The notes under the pieces are model-generated. The model saw nothing but the letters and a program-made list of their open reading frames with translations. It was not told the DNA's origin and made no database searches. Of a stretch of 64,000 nt of DNA, positions 1 to 11,435 are shown piece after piece. Position 1 is the first letter of the stretch. Each line of letters begins with the position of its first letter. The translations under genes were made by a program, and so were the position numbers. The DNA lies in assembly GCA_028583685.1 (NCBI GenBank), contig JAMXIF010001253.1, positions 85,763,689 through 85,827,688 on the forward strand, read 5' to 3'. Source of the stretch: Petaurus breviceps papuanus. Lineage: Eukaryota; Chordata; Mammalia; Diprotodontia; Petauridae.

Positions 1-50
1 TACTGGACTTTCCAAGAAGGAATCTGACCTTGGCCTATGGGAATAATCTT

Positions 51-309
51 TTTTTTTTTTTGCCCTTTGGAGGGCAATTGGGGTTAAGTAACTTGCCCAA
101 GGTGACACGGCTAGTTTTTGTTTTTGTGTGTGTGTGTGTGGGTGTTAAGTGGGGCTGGAACCGAAGCAATTGGGGTTAAGTAACTTGCTCAAGGTTACAA
201 GGCCAGGTGTTTCTGGGTGGGTGCTAAGTGTCTGAGCCCAGGATTCGATCTCCAGGTCTTCTCAACACTGGAGCCGGTGCTCTTACTCGCTGTGCTACCT
301 GGCCGCCCC
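51..309 (-). repeat. WSINE1-like SINE, tandem pair
   Basis: There is a T-run at 51-61, then a shortened monomer (62 to about 160) with the antisense tRNA-SINE 3' end (GGGCAATTGGGGTTAAGTAA), then a complete second monomer (161-309) ending GGCCGCCCC. The two monomers are head to tail, as in the copy at 3929-4238. A TG microsatellite interrupts the first. Confidence 0.75.
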
Positions 310-510
310 TTTTTGGGGTTTTCTTGGCAAAGATACTGGAGTGGTTTGCCATTTCCTTCTATAGCTCATTTTACAGATGAGGAAACTGAGGCAAATGGGG
401 TTAAGTGACTTTCCCAAAGTCATACAACTAGCAGGTGTCTGAGACTAGATTTGAATTCTAGAAGATGAATCTTCCTGACTCCAGGCCTGGCATTCAATGC
501 ACTGTGCCAC
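310..510 (-). repeat. MAR1-like CORE-SINE
   Basis: It carries the hallmark run GGGGTTTTCTTGGCAAAGAT, GTTTGCCATTTCCTTCT, CAGATGAGGAAACTGAGGCA, and ends at CACTGTGCCACC. Its 5' part is missing where the neighbouring SINE pair abuts. Confidence 0.8.
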
Positions 511-775
511 CTTGTTGTTGTTAAGTTGTTTTCAGTCATGTCAGAAAGACTCTTTTTGACTCCGTTTGGGGTTTTCTTAGCAAAGATGCTAGAGCAGTTT
601 ACCATTTCCTTCTCCAGCTCATTTTATAGATGAGGAAACTGAGGCAAACAGGGTTAAGTGACTTGCTCAAGATCACATGACTAGTAAATGTCTAAGGTCT
701 GATCTTAACTCAGGTCTTCCTGACTCCAGACCCAGCTTTCTTTACCCTTTGTCACCTAGTCATGCTACCTAGCTA
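511..775 (-). repeat. MAR1-like CORE-SINE
   Basis: A second, more complete MAR1 directly follows the first in the same orientation. It starts with TTGTTGTTGTTAAG and has the TTTTCAGTCATGTC block, the GGCAAAGATG block, the GAGGAAACTGAGG core and a CACCTAG end. Confidence 0.8.
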
Positions 776-779
776 TTCT

Positions 780-1249
780 TAAAAACTGGCTCCCAATGAA
801 ATATGCAGGCCGTCTGTTATTCATCCTTTGATCTCAAAACTGTGTAGGGATGGACATGCTTTCTAAAGCAAATGTCTTGCTCCACTTATTATCAAACACA
901 GAATGAACTTTTTAAAAACAGGGCCCCATTTAAGGCAACTCAACCTCAAAAGGGGAGTGCTGTTTGCAGTGGACAGAGAAAATTCTAGTATGTGGGTAAT
1001 AAACGGTAAGGAGCCTGCCACAAGGTGTCCTGGAGTACTATAAAATAACTAAAGCTTTATTTTCTACTTTTCCTTGACTTTTTTTTAGGAAAGAGAATAG
1101 CCTAGTGTCAGCAATCATACTGTATAATGTATAACTTTTTCAGATTCTTCTTGTTTAAAAGCTCAGATGAGGCCTGTATGTGGATAAGAGAAATAATAAG
1201 AAACTCATTAGAAGATATTCCCTTCTAGCAATTATTCCTTCCATGAATT
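780..1249. other. No gene or repeat recognised
   Basis: This is intronic AT-rich sequence with no long reading frame and no family I recognise. It may be single-copy or decayed repeat. Confidence 0.5.
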
Positions 1250-1480
1250 CAGGTCTGACTCTGCTCAATCATTCAGCAAGCATTTACTTAGTGCCTAACA
1301 CGAACCAGATAAATCTAAGTTCTGCGGATACAAAAAGAGGAAAAGGACAGTCCCTGCCTTCAAGGAGCTTACTCTCTAACATGGGAGTCAACAAGCAAGC
1401 AAATATTACACGGCAAGCTCTATATAGGATAAAGAGGAAATAATTGAAAGAGGGAAAGCACTGGAATTAAGATAGATACC
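1250..1480 (-). repeat. L2 3' end remnant
   Basis: It reads as antisense L2: CATTCAGCAAGCATTTACTTAG, then GATACAAAAAGAGG, then TCCCTGCCTTCAAGGAGCTT. The same order recurs at 7120 and 10065. Confidence 0.65.
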
Positions 1481-2007
1481 TACAGAAAAAAATAAGAAAA
1501 ATCCATAAATTCAGAATTACAAGCTTGAAGAAAAGGAGTTAAGAACACTGTTAAACTACACTGCTAGGGTGATGAGAGGACCCTCAAAATCAACCTTTTT
1601 TTCTGTTTTGCTTACAACCTATAAGATTTTAAACATTTATGCTAAAAAAATCAGCAATATCAGTACTTCATATTTATATACAAATTCTCTCAAAAGTATT
1701 TTCTAGTTGGGAAAGCTGAAGATCAGAGAAAAAAAGTCCCTGGTCCAAGTGGCCACATGCCCAGGAGCTCAAAGTCAGGTCTTTGTATTGCAATCCAGTG
1801 TTATTTATACTATACTATACTATACTGTCTCCTGCCCTACTCTCAATATGCAAAGTCTACCTTAGAGAGAGGATAAAAATAAATAAAATGAAAGCTGAAC
1901 GCTTTGTCCATATTCTTGACAAAATTTGTCATGAAATGATTGATAAACTTTTTATTTCATGAATAATTTAAACTGGCTTAAAGGGAAAAGAAGGGGGGAG
2001 AAACTAA

Positions 2008-2275
2008 GTATTTATCTAGTATCTCTATGTGCCAGGCACTGTGCTAAGTGCTTTTACAAATATTACCTCATTTGATCCTCACAACAACCCAGAGAGGTAG
2101 GTGCTATTCTATCTTCTATCCTCATTTTATAGCTGAGGAAACTGAGTCAGAGAGCAATGAAGTGACTTGCCCAGGCTCCCAAGGCTAGTAAGTATCTGAG
2201 GCCAGATTTGAGCACTGGTCTTCCTGACTCCAGGACCAGTTTTCTATCTACAGTACCATCAGCGGCCTCTAATTT
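2008..2275 (-). repeat. MIR-like SINE, near full length
   Basis: In order: GTGCCAGGCACTGTGCTAAG, CTCATTTGATCCTCACAACA, GAGGAAACTGAG, GTGACTTGCCCAGG, then TCTTCCTGACTCCAGG. This is the usual MIR/Ther block order in antisense. Confidence 0.75.
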
Positions 2276-3034
2276 AAGTACTATTAGCTAGGAGGCTGAA
2301 AAACAACTGAAGGTTGATAAATTCAGAATGATAAATGATTTCGTATCAACAACTCTGTGTAGACTCTATTATCATTGCTTTGTATGGTGCCTATCTCCAA
2401 TGTCTTATCTAAAGGATCCATCCCATCAGTCTACAAATACATACAAGTCTTTCTTATCTTTTAATAGGTTCTCTCTAGAACCTATCCTTCCCTCAAGCTA
2501 TTGTCCTACATCTCATCTCTCTTTTTCAGGAGAATTCCTAGAAAGAAAAAAACCAGCAACAACCCAATAATGGTTTACTGATTTCCCTCATTTTCTGTCC
2601 TTTCACCCTCTTCTCAACTCTACACAGTCTAGCTTCTGACATTTTTCAACTGATACTGCTTTCTTCAAAGTTACCAATGATCTCAATTCCCAAATCTGAT
2701 AATATTTTCTCAATCCTTTTCCTTTTTGACTTCTCTGAGGCTTTTGACACTATTAGCTCCCTTCTCCTCACCTTCTTCTTTTGTCTTCTCTCTGAGTTCT
2801 CTTAACACTGATCTTAATTCTTCCACCAGTCTTTCTCGTCTTTTAAAAGGTTCTCTCTAGACCCTGCCATTCCCTCAAGCTACTGTCCTATATCCCACCT
2901 CTCTTTCTCAGTTGAATGCCTAACTCGGATCTATGTATGCAGCACGAGTCTCTTCTGACTTTCAGTCCCACATCACGAGCTGTCTCTTGGACATTTAGAA
3001 TTGGACGTCCCATAGGCATCTCAAACTCAAAATG

Positions 3035-3250
3035 AGTCTGAGGCAGCATAGTGTGATGTATAAAGCACTGGACTTGGAAACAGAAAAACCTGGGCTAAAA
3101 TTCCATCTCCTACACTTACCATGGGATATGAGGCAAGTATCAACCTTTCTGTATTTCAATTTTTTCACTACATAGAGAAAAGGTTAGATTTAACGGCTTC
3201 CAATAGAGGCCTCTAACATCCTCTCCAGCTCTGTCTTCATGATCTTGCAA
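3035..3250 (+). repeat. MIR-like SINE
   Basis: It starts GAGGCAGCATAGTG and includes AAAGCACTGGACTTGG and a CTCTCCAGCTCTGT tail. Diverged. Confidence 0.6.
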
Positions 3251-3430
3251 TCCTACATACAAACAAAACCCACAGGAATCCACCCTTTTTTCAGACATCC
3301 CCATTTCTCCCCAGGGCAGCACCATCCTCCCCACTGTCCAGATTAGCCACCTTGATGGTATCCTTGATAACCCCTCTCCATCTCATGCCACATATTCATT
3401 CATTCATCCCTTTCACTCCATCCATAAGCC

Positions 3431-3680
3431 TTATTGTTCAGTTGTTTTCAGCTGTGTCTGACTCTTTGTGACCCCATTTGGGGATTTCTTGGCAAAGATT
3501 CAGGAGTAGCTTGCCATTTCCTTCCCTAGCTTATTTTATAGATGAGAAACTGAGACAAACAGGGTTAAGTGACTTGCCTAGGATCTCACAGCTAGTAAGT
3601 GTCTGAGGCTGGATTTGAAATCAGGAAGATGAGTCTTCCTGATTCCAAGCTCAGTGCTCTAGCCACCTAGCTCACCCTAG
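3431..3680 (-). repeat. MAR1-like CORE-SINE
   Basis: Full-length block order: TTATTGTTCAGTTG, GTCTGACTCTTTGTGACCCC, TTTCTTGGCAAAGATTC, TGCCATTTCCTTCC, AGTGACTTGCC, CACCTAGCTCACC. It is inserted in the L2. Confidence 0.85.
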
Positions 3681-3928
3681 CCACACCATTCATAAGGTTA
3701 CCTTATCATTAGCATAAGAAGAAAAAGATTATTTAAATAACCTCATGTCATACTATCATTTACAAAATTCCATAGCACCACCATGGCACAACCTGTCCCC
3801 CATGCTTGGAAGACACTCCTTCACCTCAGCACCACTTTCTACAGGAAGTCTATGCTCACACTCCCAGCTTTTGTACCTTCTCCCCCAAATTATCTTGTAT
3901 CTCTTTTGTTTCCTCTCAAGAGATTTTT

Positions 3929-4238
3929 TTTTATTATTTTTTTTCTGAAAGCAATCAGGGTTAAGTAACTTGCTCAAGGTTACACGGCCAGTTATTTCTG
4001 GGTGTGGTGCTGAGTATCTGAGTTCGGATTTGATCCAGGTCATCCTGACACTGGAGGCGGTGCTCTTACTCGCTGAGCCACCTGGCTGCCCCTAAGCAAT
4101 TGGGGTTAAGTAACTCGCTCAAGGTTACACGGCCAGGTGTTTCTGGGTGGGTGCTAAGTGTCTGAGCCTGGGATTCAATCTCCAGGTCATCTCAACACTG
4201 GAGCCAGTGCTCTTACTCGCTGTGCTACCTGGCCGCCC
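3929..4238 (-). repeat. Dimeric WSINE1-like SINE with one TSD
   Basis: Two complete antisense monomers, 3948-4092 and 4093-4238, lie head to tail behind one T-run (the A-tail). Both end in a CCTGGC(T/C)GCCCC box. Only one pair of target duplications is seen: CCTCTCAAGAGATTTTT at 3912-3928 and 4239-4255, 17 bp and identical. No duplication lies between the monomers, so the pair probably inserted as one dimeric transcript. Confidence 0.85.
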
Positions 4239-4345
4239 CCTCTCAAGAGATTTTTACGTCCTCAAAGGCAGGGACTGTTAATCTTCTTCTCTGTACTCTC
4301 TCCTCATCCATTCTAGCACTATGCCTGCCATATAGTAGGAAGTTA

Positions 4346-4912
4346 ATAAATGCACAGATTGCTCTGAATGTTGTTCCATCTGTATTCCACTGTATTCCTA
4401 CAGTGTCTTACCAAAAACAGTATCAACAAGCATTTATTTTATTGATTTCAGTCCCATGGAATATCCTTAATGCATTTCAGGGGGCAGCCTCGAGAGCCCA
4501 CCCACTGGCTAGCCTCTTTAAGAAGATGTGGTCCACATCCTGGAGTCTTTACCACCAACCCTACTCTAACTGCCTAATCAGAATTCAGCCTAGGGAAAAT
4601 TTCAAAGTCTGCCATTTGATTCACTGTTTATAATAACTTGCCGCCTACTCACATTCACCATGAATCTCATCATTGTCCTATGGGTGATAATCATTTTTAA
4701 TTCTTCTGAGACCACAATGTTCCTTGACCTACAGCCATGTAATAACATTGGTAGAACACTGTTATTAAAAAGATGAACCTTTGTTTCATGGAAAAACTTA
4801 AGGCCATTAAAATAATTTTAGTTTCCTAAAAGCAATCCTGCCTGCTTTTTCTTTCCTATTTCTGCTTAATTCTGGGTCCAATCACTGTCTTAGACTATTT
4901 GCAGTGTCTGTC
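4346..4912. other. No gene or repeat recognised
   Basis: Intronic sequence with only short chance reading frames. I see no recognisable SINE or LINE block. Confidence 0.5.
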
Positions 4913-5190
4913 ATATATATACATATATACACACACACATATATATATGCACACATATAGATAAATGGATGTCTACACACACATATATATATACACACAT
5001 GAATATACATGTGTGTATATGTATATACATATAGATGTAGATATAATATATGTATATATTTACATCAATATGTTTCTGAGTACCTATAGATATGTACATA
5101 TGCCTGGCTACATATATCTCTACATGTATCTGTATACCTCTATGTCTATAGATATATCCATATATGTATATATATAAATATGTATTAGGA
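4913..5190. repeat. TA/CA-rich simple repeat
   Basis: An imperfect mixture of TATA, ACAC and TATG steps spans about 280 bp. Open frames on both strands (rich in Y, I, V, H, C) are artefacts of the repeat. Confidence 0.9.
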
Positions 5191-6180
5191 AGAAATGGAG
5201 TAAAGATTATCAAAGACGTATGAGCAAAAATGAAGATATGCAAGGGATAATGATGGCTAGCCTGTATGTTTCACTGACACATTTCTGACAATAAGAGAAA
5301 GCAAGGAAGACTCCCAGCAAATTGAGTTGACCCTTTGTAGCAACCTTATGGGAATAAATGGGCAAGAGAGATAAGATGGGTAGGTACTGATGGTTTGTGC
5401 TTTTCATTTTCAGTATGGAAGGGAATACCCACATGAGGAGATCAAAAACATACGTGTGTATTTGAGCATCTGTATTTTTTATGTCATTTTTCTTCTCTGG
5501 GTCTTGGGAGACCTCCAGGTACTTTTCTATAGGAGGCTTTCTCCACTAGCAATTACCCAAGTGAAGTCACAATGGATAAGGTGTTAGTTGATAAGGCTTA
5601 ATGTTTTAATAGTCCTAGAAGTATTTAATAGAAGGCTTTCGAAACTCTAGCACTTTTGAGTCCTAAAGGATTTACAAGTGGACCAAACATTACAGAGAAC
5701 TGATACTGTAGGCAGTTGAGAGAATATAGTCTTTTATTGGTTTGTTTCTTAGGAGGGGGCACTCACCAACTCATCCAGGCTAGTACTGTTTAGCACAAGA
5801 GTGTCATGGGAGTGGAATTAGAAAGAGGAAGTTTGAGTGGGAGATGAAGAATAAGGCAAAGGAAGTCAGCAATTCTGACATACAGTTCAATTTCATGATC
5901 TTAAGATTCTCATTCTACAGGGGAGAAAATTCAAACCAATAGAGATTATAAACTTCTTCCAGGTCACAAAGTTATGTCATATTCAGATAACTATTGAATC
6001 TCTTTAAAAAGGACAAGCATGCCAAAAGCTAACCCAGATGTTCTGGACTTGCTACTTCAATTTTAGCATTTTAATCTGATCATCTATAGTTTAGGTCAAT
6101 GGCGTCAAACTCAAACAGAAATTGATCCCTGCAAGACACTTAGTGATTTGGAGAACTTGGAGAAAAATTAACATTATCTA
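5191..6180. other. No gene or repeat recognised
   Basis: Intronic sequence of about 1 kb. A TCAAACTC...TTGATCC block near 6100-6130 and the AAGTTTGACACCTCTGG block after the next SINE (about 6540) look like halves of one old repeat split by that SINE. Confidence 0.4.
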
Positions 6181-6183
6181 TGT

Positions 6184-6460
6184 TGCTGTTGTTGTTATTC
6201 GGTAGCTTCAGTCATGTCTGACTCTTCATGACCCCAGTTGTTTTTTTTTTTTTTTTGGGGGGGGGGCAGGACAAAGATACTAGACTGGTTTGCCATTTCC
6301 TTCTCCAGTTCATTTTACAGATGAGGGAACAGAAGCAAACAAGGTCAAGTGACTTGCCCAAGGCCACACAGGTAGTAAGACTCTGAGGTGAGCTTTGAAC
6401 TCAGGTCTTCCTGACTCCAGGCTCAGTTCTCTATCCATTGTGCCCCCAAGGTGCCCTATT
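6184..6460 (-). repeat. MAR1-like CORE-SINE
   Basis: TTGCTGTTGTTGTTATTCGG, then TCAGTCATGTCTGACTCTTC, a T/G homopolymer expansion at 6241-6267, GTTTGCCATTTCCTTCTCCA, and the core and 3' blocks. Confidence 0.85.
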
Positions 6461-6639
6461 TATGTTGTACTGTATTTTTAAAAATGGCTAACCATTTCCC
6501 AAATGACATTTTAATCTGGTTCAGACCCCTTGGGAATTGCAAGTTTGACACCTCTGGTTTAGAATATGTCTTTTGAACCAAGGAGTTCTAATTCCATTAA
6601 TTTCAAAAAGTAAAGTTCATGGTTTCCTACCAATTGGGG

Positions 6640-6850
6640 ATTTAATTGGATCTAAGTGAGGCAGGACTGGAAAAAGTCATCAGCCTCACTCTTACTTCCA
6701 GAGTTATAGAAGTCCAGTGGCAAGATATAGGTCAGGATGGCTGGCAATGGCTCTGGCTGCAGTGGGAGACCTTGTCCTTTTTAAGCCAAGGTCTTACCCA
6801 GGTGGCAGTTTGTCATTCTTTAGTTAAAGGCTAGGTAAAATTGAGGCAAA
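6640..6850 (-). repeat. RTE-tailed marsupial SINE remnant
   Basis: It shares AATTGGAT(T/C)TAAGTGAGG, ATCAGCCTCA, GGCAAGATATAG and GGATGGCTGG-like blocks in the same order with 54145-54375. The sense form is related to 28800-28970. Confidence 0.6.
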
Positions 6851-7119
6851 AAATGGTCTAGTTTGCCTTCACAAAAGAATCACTCTGGATTAGAAGACCA
6901 TTAGATTTTCTGCCCAGAACAGAAACAATTGCTATTTACACTCACTCTCAGCCAGCAAAATCCAAACAATGAGCACTTTACACTTGGACTGGCACCTCTT
7001 ATTGGCTAATCAGTGTATTTGGCATAGTCAAGTAGCTCCATTTGAACCCTGAAGGGTTTTGGTTTTCCATACAAAAAGCCTGGTTTGCCATACAAAATGA
7101 ATGTCAGTTCAACCTATTT

Positions 7120-7980
7120 TCAGCCAGTCAATAAACATTTATTAAGGACCCAGAATACAAAAACAGGCAAAAGATTGTCCCTGCCCTCAAGGAGCTCAAA
7201 ATCTAATGGAGGAGACTAAAGGCAAAAAAAAAAATGTACAAACAAGCTATATACAGGGAAAATAGGAAATTAAAAGAGGAAAAGCACTAGAATTAAGAGA
7301 GTTTTCAAAGTCTTGCTGTGGAAGCTGGGATTCTAGGATTTCAGTTAGAATCTGAAGGAAGCCAGTAAGAGATGAGGAAGGAGAGTATCCTAAGTAGGCA
7401 GATAGCCTGAGAAAATGCCTGGAGCTGAGAGATGTAGTGCCTAGGTAGTTGAAGGAACAGCCAGGAGGCCAGTGTTGCCAATGGACTAAAGATTACCTGA
7501 TGGAGATTATAAAGTGTAAGAAGACTGTAAAGGTAAAGTGGAACTAGGCTATAAAAGGCTTTGAACATTAAACAAAGGATTGTGTATTTGAACCTGGAGA
7601 CAAAAGGGAGGCATTGGAGTTTATTGAGTAGGCTAAAGACCTGTCCTTTAGGGAAATCATTTTTGGGGGTGAAGGGAGGGTAGATTGGAGTGGAAAGAGA
7701 CTTGAGGGAGGCAGACCCACCAGGAGGCTATTGAAAGTGTGAAGGGATGAGGATTTATACCAGTGTAGAGGCAGAATCAGAGGATGGAAGAGGGTATATT
7801 CAAGAAATGTAGCAAAGGTGAAATCCACAGGTGTTGGCAACAGATTGGATGTGGGGGAAGGAGGGGAGATAGAGAGAGTGAGGAATTAACGATGATACCT
7901 AACTTGTGAGCCTGAAGGACTCAATATAGGGGTGTGGCTAGGGGAAAGAAAATGAGTTTTGTTTTGGATATAATGATTTT
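7120..7980 (-). repeat. L2 LINE remnant, about 0.86 kb
   Basis: The 3' end in antisense (CAGTCAATAAACATTTATTA) is followed by CCTGCCCTCAAGGAGCTCAA and GGAACAGCCAGGAGGCCAGT, then GGCATTGGAGTTTATTGAGT and GGCAGACCCACCAGGAGGCT. Read on the minus strand, the last block corresponds to the NSLL.GLP..L.PLQ region near the end of the L2 reverse transcriptase. Confidence 0.75.
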
Positions 7981-7984
7981 AAAA

Positions 7985-9115
7985 TGTCTACCAATGGGAT
8001 TGCCCCATGCTCATTCCCATTAAATCAGAGAAAGGAATTTATATTTGTAGAGGATTCATTGAATGTTAACACCTTGTCAGTACCTCAGTATCCTTCCTTA
8101 ATGGGGTGTTGGGGAGGAGGATTAGTGGGGGAAAGAGAAAGAAAATAAATCCTTTTCCCCTTATACAAGGTGGTTTTGAGATAGAGGAGAATAACTTCTG
8201 GGGATGGGGTGACCAAGAAAGACTTCATGCAGGAAGTGGCACCGAATAATTTTTTTTTAAAGCTCAATACAATTAAGGAAAGGAGATCTAGGTCTTAGTT
8301 CACAAGACCCTCTAAGAGAAGAGAAATAGAAGATTCTAATATTAGGGCTTCTAGAGAGGCCATTACCAATGCAGGAAGCAGAGAGAGGCAGGGCAGAGAA
8401 GGGGCTCACTTGGGGGTAAAGCTAACTGGGGAAGGAGTGCAACTTCCTATTTTAACTAATTATCTATAGCCTTCTAACTTTCCCTGGCCTACTTCTGGCC
8501 CATATGTGTACAGTAATTAATACAAGCTCCTCTCTCTTTCTGTACCTTTGTGCCTCACTGATTAACTTATAATTGAATTGAAAACATTTTTCTTTCCTTA
8601 GCCTTTAATCACTTCCCCTTCATCACTTGACAAAGACTGAACTCTAAAATACTAGCTATTACTGTTTGTGTGAGGGGGGGAAAGGCTGTTTACAGTACCT
8701 TGCTTTGTTTTTCTTCTCCAGGACTACACTGAGATATTAACATCTCATTCTCTGGAGCGTCTTATTACCAGCAAGTTACAACAATGCAAAATAAGACACA
8801 GCTGACAGATACAGAACCCTATTAAAATTCCCTCACAAAGCCCTTACACTTTAGTGCCCACGGGGAAATGATTCCAAAGTTGGATCATCCAAAAATGCAG
8901 GAAATGATTTCTCTGTCATTCTTCAAAGCAAAATTAAAAAGCTGAGCTGAAAAAACTGTCCATCTTCATTGCTTTGAGTATACACTAATTTTATTTTTAA
9001 TTACATTTAGTTAAGCATATGGTGGTTTTTGTAATCAAAACAGCAAGTATTTTAGATGACAGCTTTAATGTAGTTCCCCATTCTTTCTCTTCTGAAGAAT
9101 AAAAATAAGGCCGAA
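7985..9115. other. Repeat-poor stretch of PLA2R1 intron 1
   Basis: I recognise no SINE or LINE blocks over about 1.1 kb, which is unusual here. The part at 8860-9080 is AT-rich with many TAATT/ATTTA steps. No coding frame of note. It could be unique or conserved non-coding sequence, but the sequence alone cannot tell. Confidence 0.4.
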
Positions 9116-9119
9116 AAAA

Positions 9120-9350
9120 GTCTGCCAAACAAGAGCGAGGGAGGGAGAGGAAGGAAGGGAGAGAGGAAGAGAAGGAGGGAGGAACAGAGGGAGAGAGAGA
9201 GAAAGGGAGGGGTACAGGGAGATGGAGAGAGAGTTTTATGTCTTCTCTAAGACATAAGAGAGAAGAAACAGAAGAGGGGGAAAGAAATGAGACAGAAGAG
9301 AAAGATGAGAGATGGGAGAGAGAAGAAAGAAAAGAAGAAAGAGGAGAGAC
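9120..9350. repeat. Purine-rich GGGA/GAGA tract
   Basis: The plus strand is almost entirely purine for about 230 bp, with imperfect GAGA, GGAAGG and AGAAGA steps. The open frame across it is low complexity (E/R/K) and not a gene. Confidence 0.9.
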
Positions 9351-9403
9351 AGACTATGATTGTAAGACTTGTTTCTTGATTATGAATGCTTCTGACCAGG
9401 ACA

Positions 9404-9705
9404 GCAGAAAAGAACAATGAACTGGAAATCAGAATATCTGGATTCTAGCCCCATCCATGCCACTAATTTAGTTATGTAACCTTGGGTAAGTCACTTCCCT
9501 TCCCCAGTCCTCACTTCCTTCAACCAGACAGTGAAAGGCTTGCCTATGTGATTTCCAAGGTTCCTTCCAGCTCTAACATTGTCTGCACCCAGTCATCTTG
9601 ATCTATATCTCACCCCTGGACCCAAATGACTTGCATGTCATGGCGTCATCTCCATGATGTCATGGTCCTCTTTGAGAACAAAGGACAAACAACAACAATA
9701 TTCTC
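9404..9705 (+). repeat. MIR-like SINE with RTE-type tail
   Basis: The MIR part (ACTGGAAATCAGAATATCTG, GTCACTTCCCTTCC, AAGGTTCCTTCCAGCTCTAA) is followed by CATGATGTCATGGTCCTCTT and GAACAAAGGACAAACAACAA. That tail matches the end of the RTE remnant at 47470-48035. Confidence 0.65.
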
Positions 9706-9911
9706 TGAAAGTGATGACATCTAATGCCTATTAGATGTTGCATGCTATGTATGTCCTAAGATTGGCTGGGTTTATTTTGCCTTCATTAAGGAAAGCAAAA
9801 CAAAACAAAATTAGGTAGTACCTTTCAGCCACTTCTGACAAAGGCTTAATGCAGAGTTTTGAAGAACAGGAGCAATAATTAACTTCTCTATCTTTAACTA
9901 TTTATTTATTT

Positions 9912-10056
9912 ATTGCTTTTTGGAGGGGAGAAGGTAGGGCAATTGGGGTTAAGTGACTTGCCCAAGGTCACACAGCTAGTTTTTGTGTTAAGTATCTGAG
10001 CCCAAATTTGAACTCAGGTCCTCCTGACTCCAGGGCTGGTGCCACCTAGCCTCCCC
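9912..10056 (-). repeat. WSINE1-like SINE
   Basis: GGGCAATTGGGGTTAAGTGA, CTTGCCCAAGGTCACACAGC, CTCAGGTCCTCCTGACTCCA, then CACCTAGCCTCCCC. Confidence 0.85.
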
Positions 10057-10064
10057 AAGAATGA

Positions 10065-10460
10065 ACTTTTCTGTAGTTGATCAAATAAACAAACATTTAT
10101 TAACCACATTCATTCTAGGCACAGTACTAGGTGATGGGGATATGAAAACACTGTTCTCAAAGGTGCTCACATTTTGTGGTGGAGAAATACATATACACGC
10201 ATATATATGTAATGTACATATATATGTATATACACATACACACACAAATAAATATAAAGTAGTTTTGGGGGGTGGAAAGGCTCTAGTAATTGGAAGAAGA
10301 ACCAGGAAAGACCTCATACTGAGCTAAGCTTTGCAGAAAATTAAGAATCCTAAGAGGCAAGAAAGGAGAGAGAGGTATGGGGTATGGCCCATACAAAGCC
10401 ATGAAGTAATGAATAACAAAACCAGAAAGGTAGACTGGAGGCAGTGCCAAACAGGAGATT
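10065..10460 (-). repeat. L2 3' end remnant
   Basis: Antisense L2 end (AACAAACATTTATTAACCAC, TAGGCACAGTACTAGG). The GAAGAACCAGGAAAGACCTC and GCAAGAAAGGAGAG blocks sit further inside. A TA/CA microsatellite lies at about 10186-10245. Confidence 0.6.
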
Positions 10461-10469
10461 GTATTTGTT

Positions 10470-10735
10470 TAATAATAGTAACAGCAAGCATTTATATCTA
10501 ATGCTTTGAAGTGTACAAAGTTATAAATGTTACCCCCTTTGACACCTACAGTAACCCTGGGAAGTAGATGCTATTATTTCCCCCATTTAATGTTGGAGAA
10601 ACTGAGGCAGACAGAAGTTTAAGTGACTTGCCCAGGGTCACACAACTGGTAAATGTCTGAGGTAGGATTTGAACTCAGGTTTTCCTGTCTCTAAGTCTAG
10701 CATTCTTATCCCCTGGGCCACCTAGCTGACTCTTA
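10470..10735 (-). repeat. MIR-like SINE
   Basis: AGCAAGCATTTATATCTAAT, GAGAAACTGAGGCAGACAGA, AAGTGACTTGCCCAGGGTCA, then GCCACCTAGCTGAC. Confidence 0.75.
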
Positions 10736-11435
10736 ATAGGAGGTCACTGCAAAACATATGACAAACTTTGTTATTTTTGTCTTAGGAATTTTAATAACCA
10801 AGAAGGAATAGAAAATAAGGAATTTTAATAACCAAGAAGGAACAGAAAGTAAGTTAATACCCACATTATATATATTTGCAATTCTTTCCGTGTTTTGCTG
10901 TCATCAACTTTATTTATTAAATTCCTTCTCTCTCCCCTGCGCTTGGTTATACTATTAGGGAATTTCTCCTTATTCCTCTCCCATAAAGGTAATTTTTTTC
11001 CTTCTTAATCTGTTCTTATTCTCTAATAGCTGGTATTTTGAATTATTTCCATCTTACTGGGAAACCATACTGAAATGTCCTATTAAAATTTGTTTGAGAC
11101 AGTAATAAAAAATATTATGCATAAATGGAGGAAAATAATAATTTCTTGGACAAGTAAGCTTCTATCATTTAAAATATTTATCTCTACTCATTCCTGACCC
11201 CGAAAGGTGTCAGAAAAAATAGAAACATAAGAATCCTATAAAAATGTAAAGTATTTTCTGGTACTATACAAGTACACATAAGCACACATATTCCATGCCC
11301 CACATAAACACATATGTAGCTTCACCATTGTGTCACCAGAAAGGAAGAAGTCCCTGCTGTCTAATTTAGAAATCCGTCAAGGTTTTTTTCTTCCTCCGCT
11401 TTCAGTTCGCTGACTAGTATAAAAAGGAATGGATT
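10736..11435. other. No gene; one short local duplication
   Basis: AT-rich intronic sequence. A short direct repeat (AAGGAATTTTAATAACCAAGAAGGAA-like units near 10782-10808 and 10819-10845) is a local tandem duplication. Nothing else is recognised. Confidence 0.5.

Larger units (their letters stand above)
2395..4345 (+). repeat. L2 LINE remnant with SINE insertions
   Basis: This is a decayed L2 running toward its 3' end. At 2723-2757 a frame reads FDFSEAFDTIS, the motif-A region of the L2/CR1-clade reverse transcriptase. Downstream L2 blocks follow (CAGCACCATCCTCCC at about 3315, GTCCCCCATGCTTGGAAG at about 3795), and the 3' end is near 4325 (AGTAGGAAGTTAATAAATG). It is broken by three insertions: a MIR (3035-3250), a MAR1 (3431-3680) and a dimeric SINE (3929-4238). 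Confidence 0.7.

Noticed and set aside
4911-5243. 110-codon minus-strand frame and 70-codon plus-strand frame
   Set aside because: Low-complexity translation of TA/CA repeats; no homology or start context.
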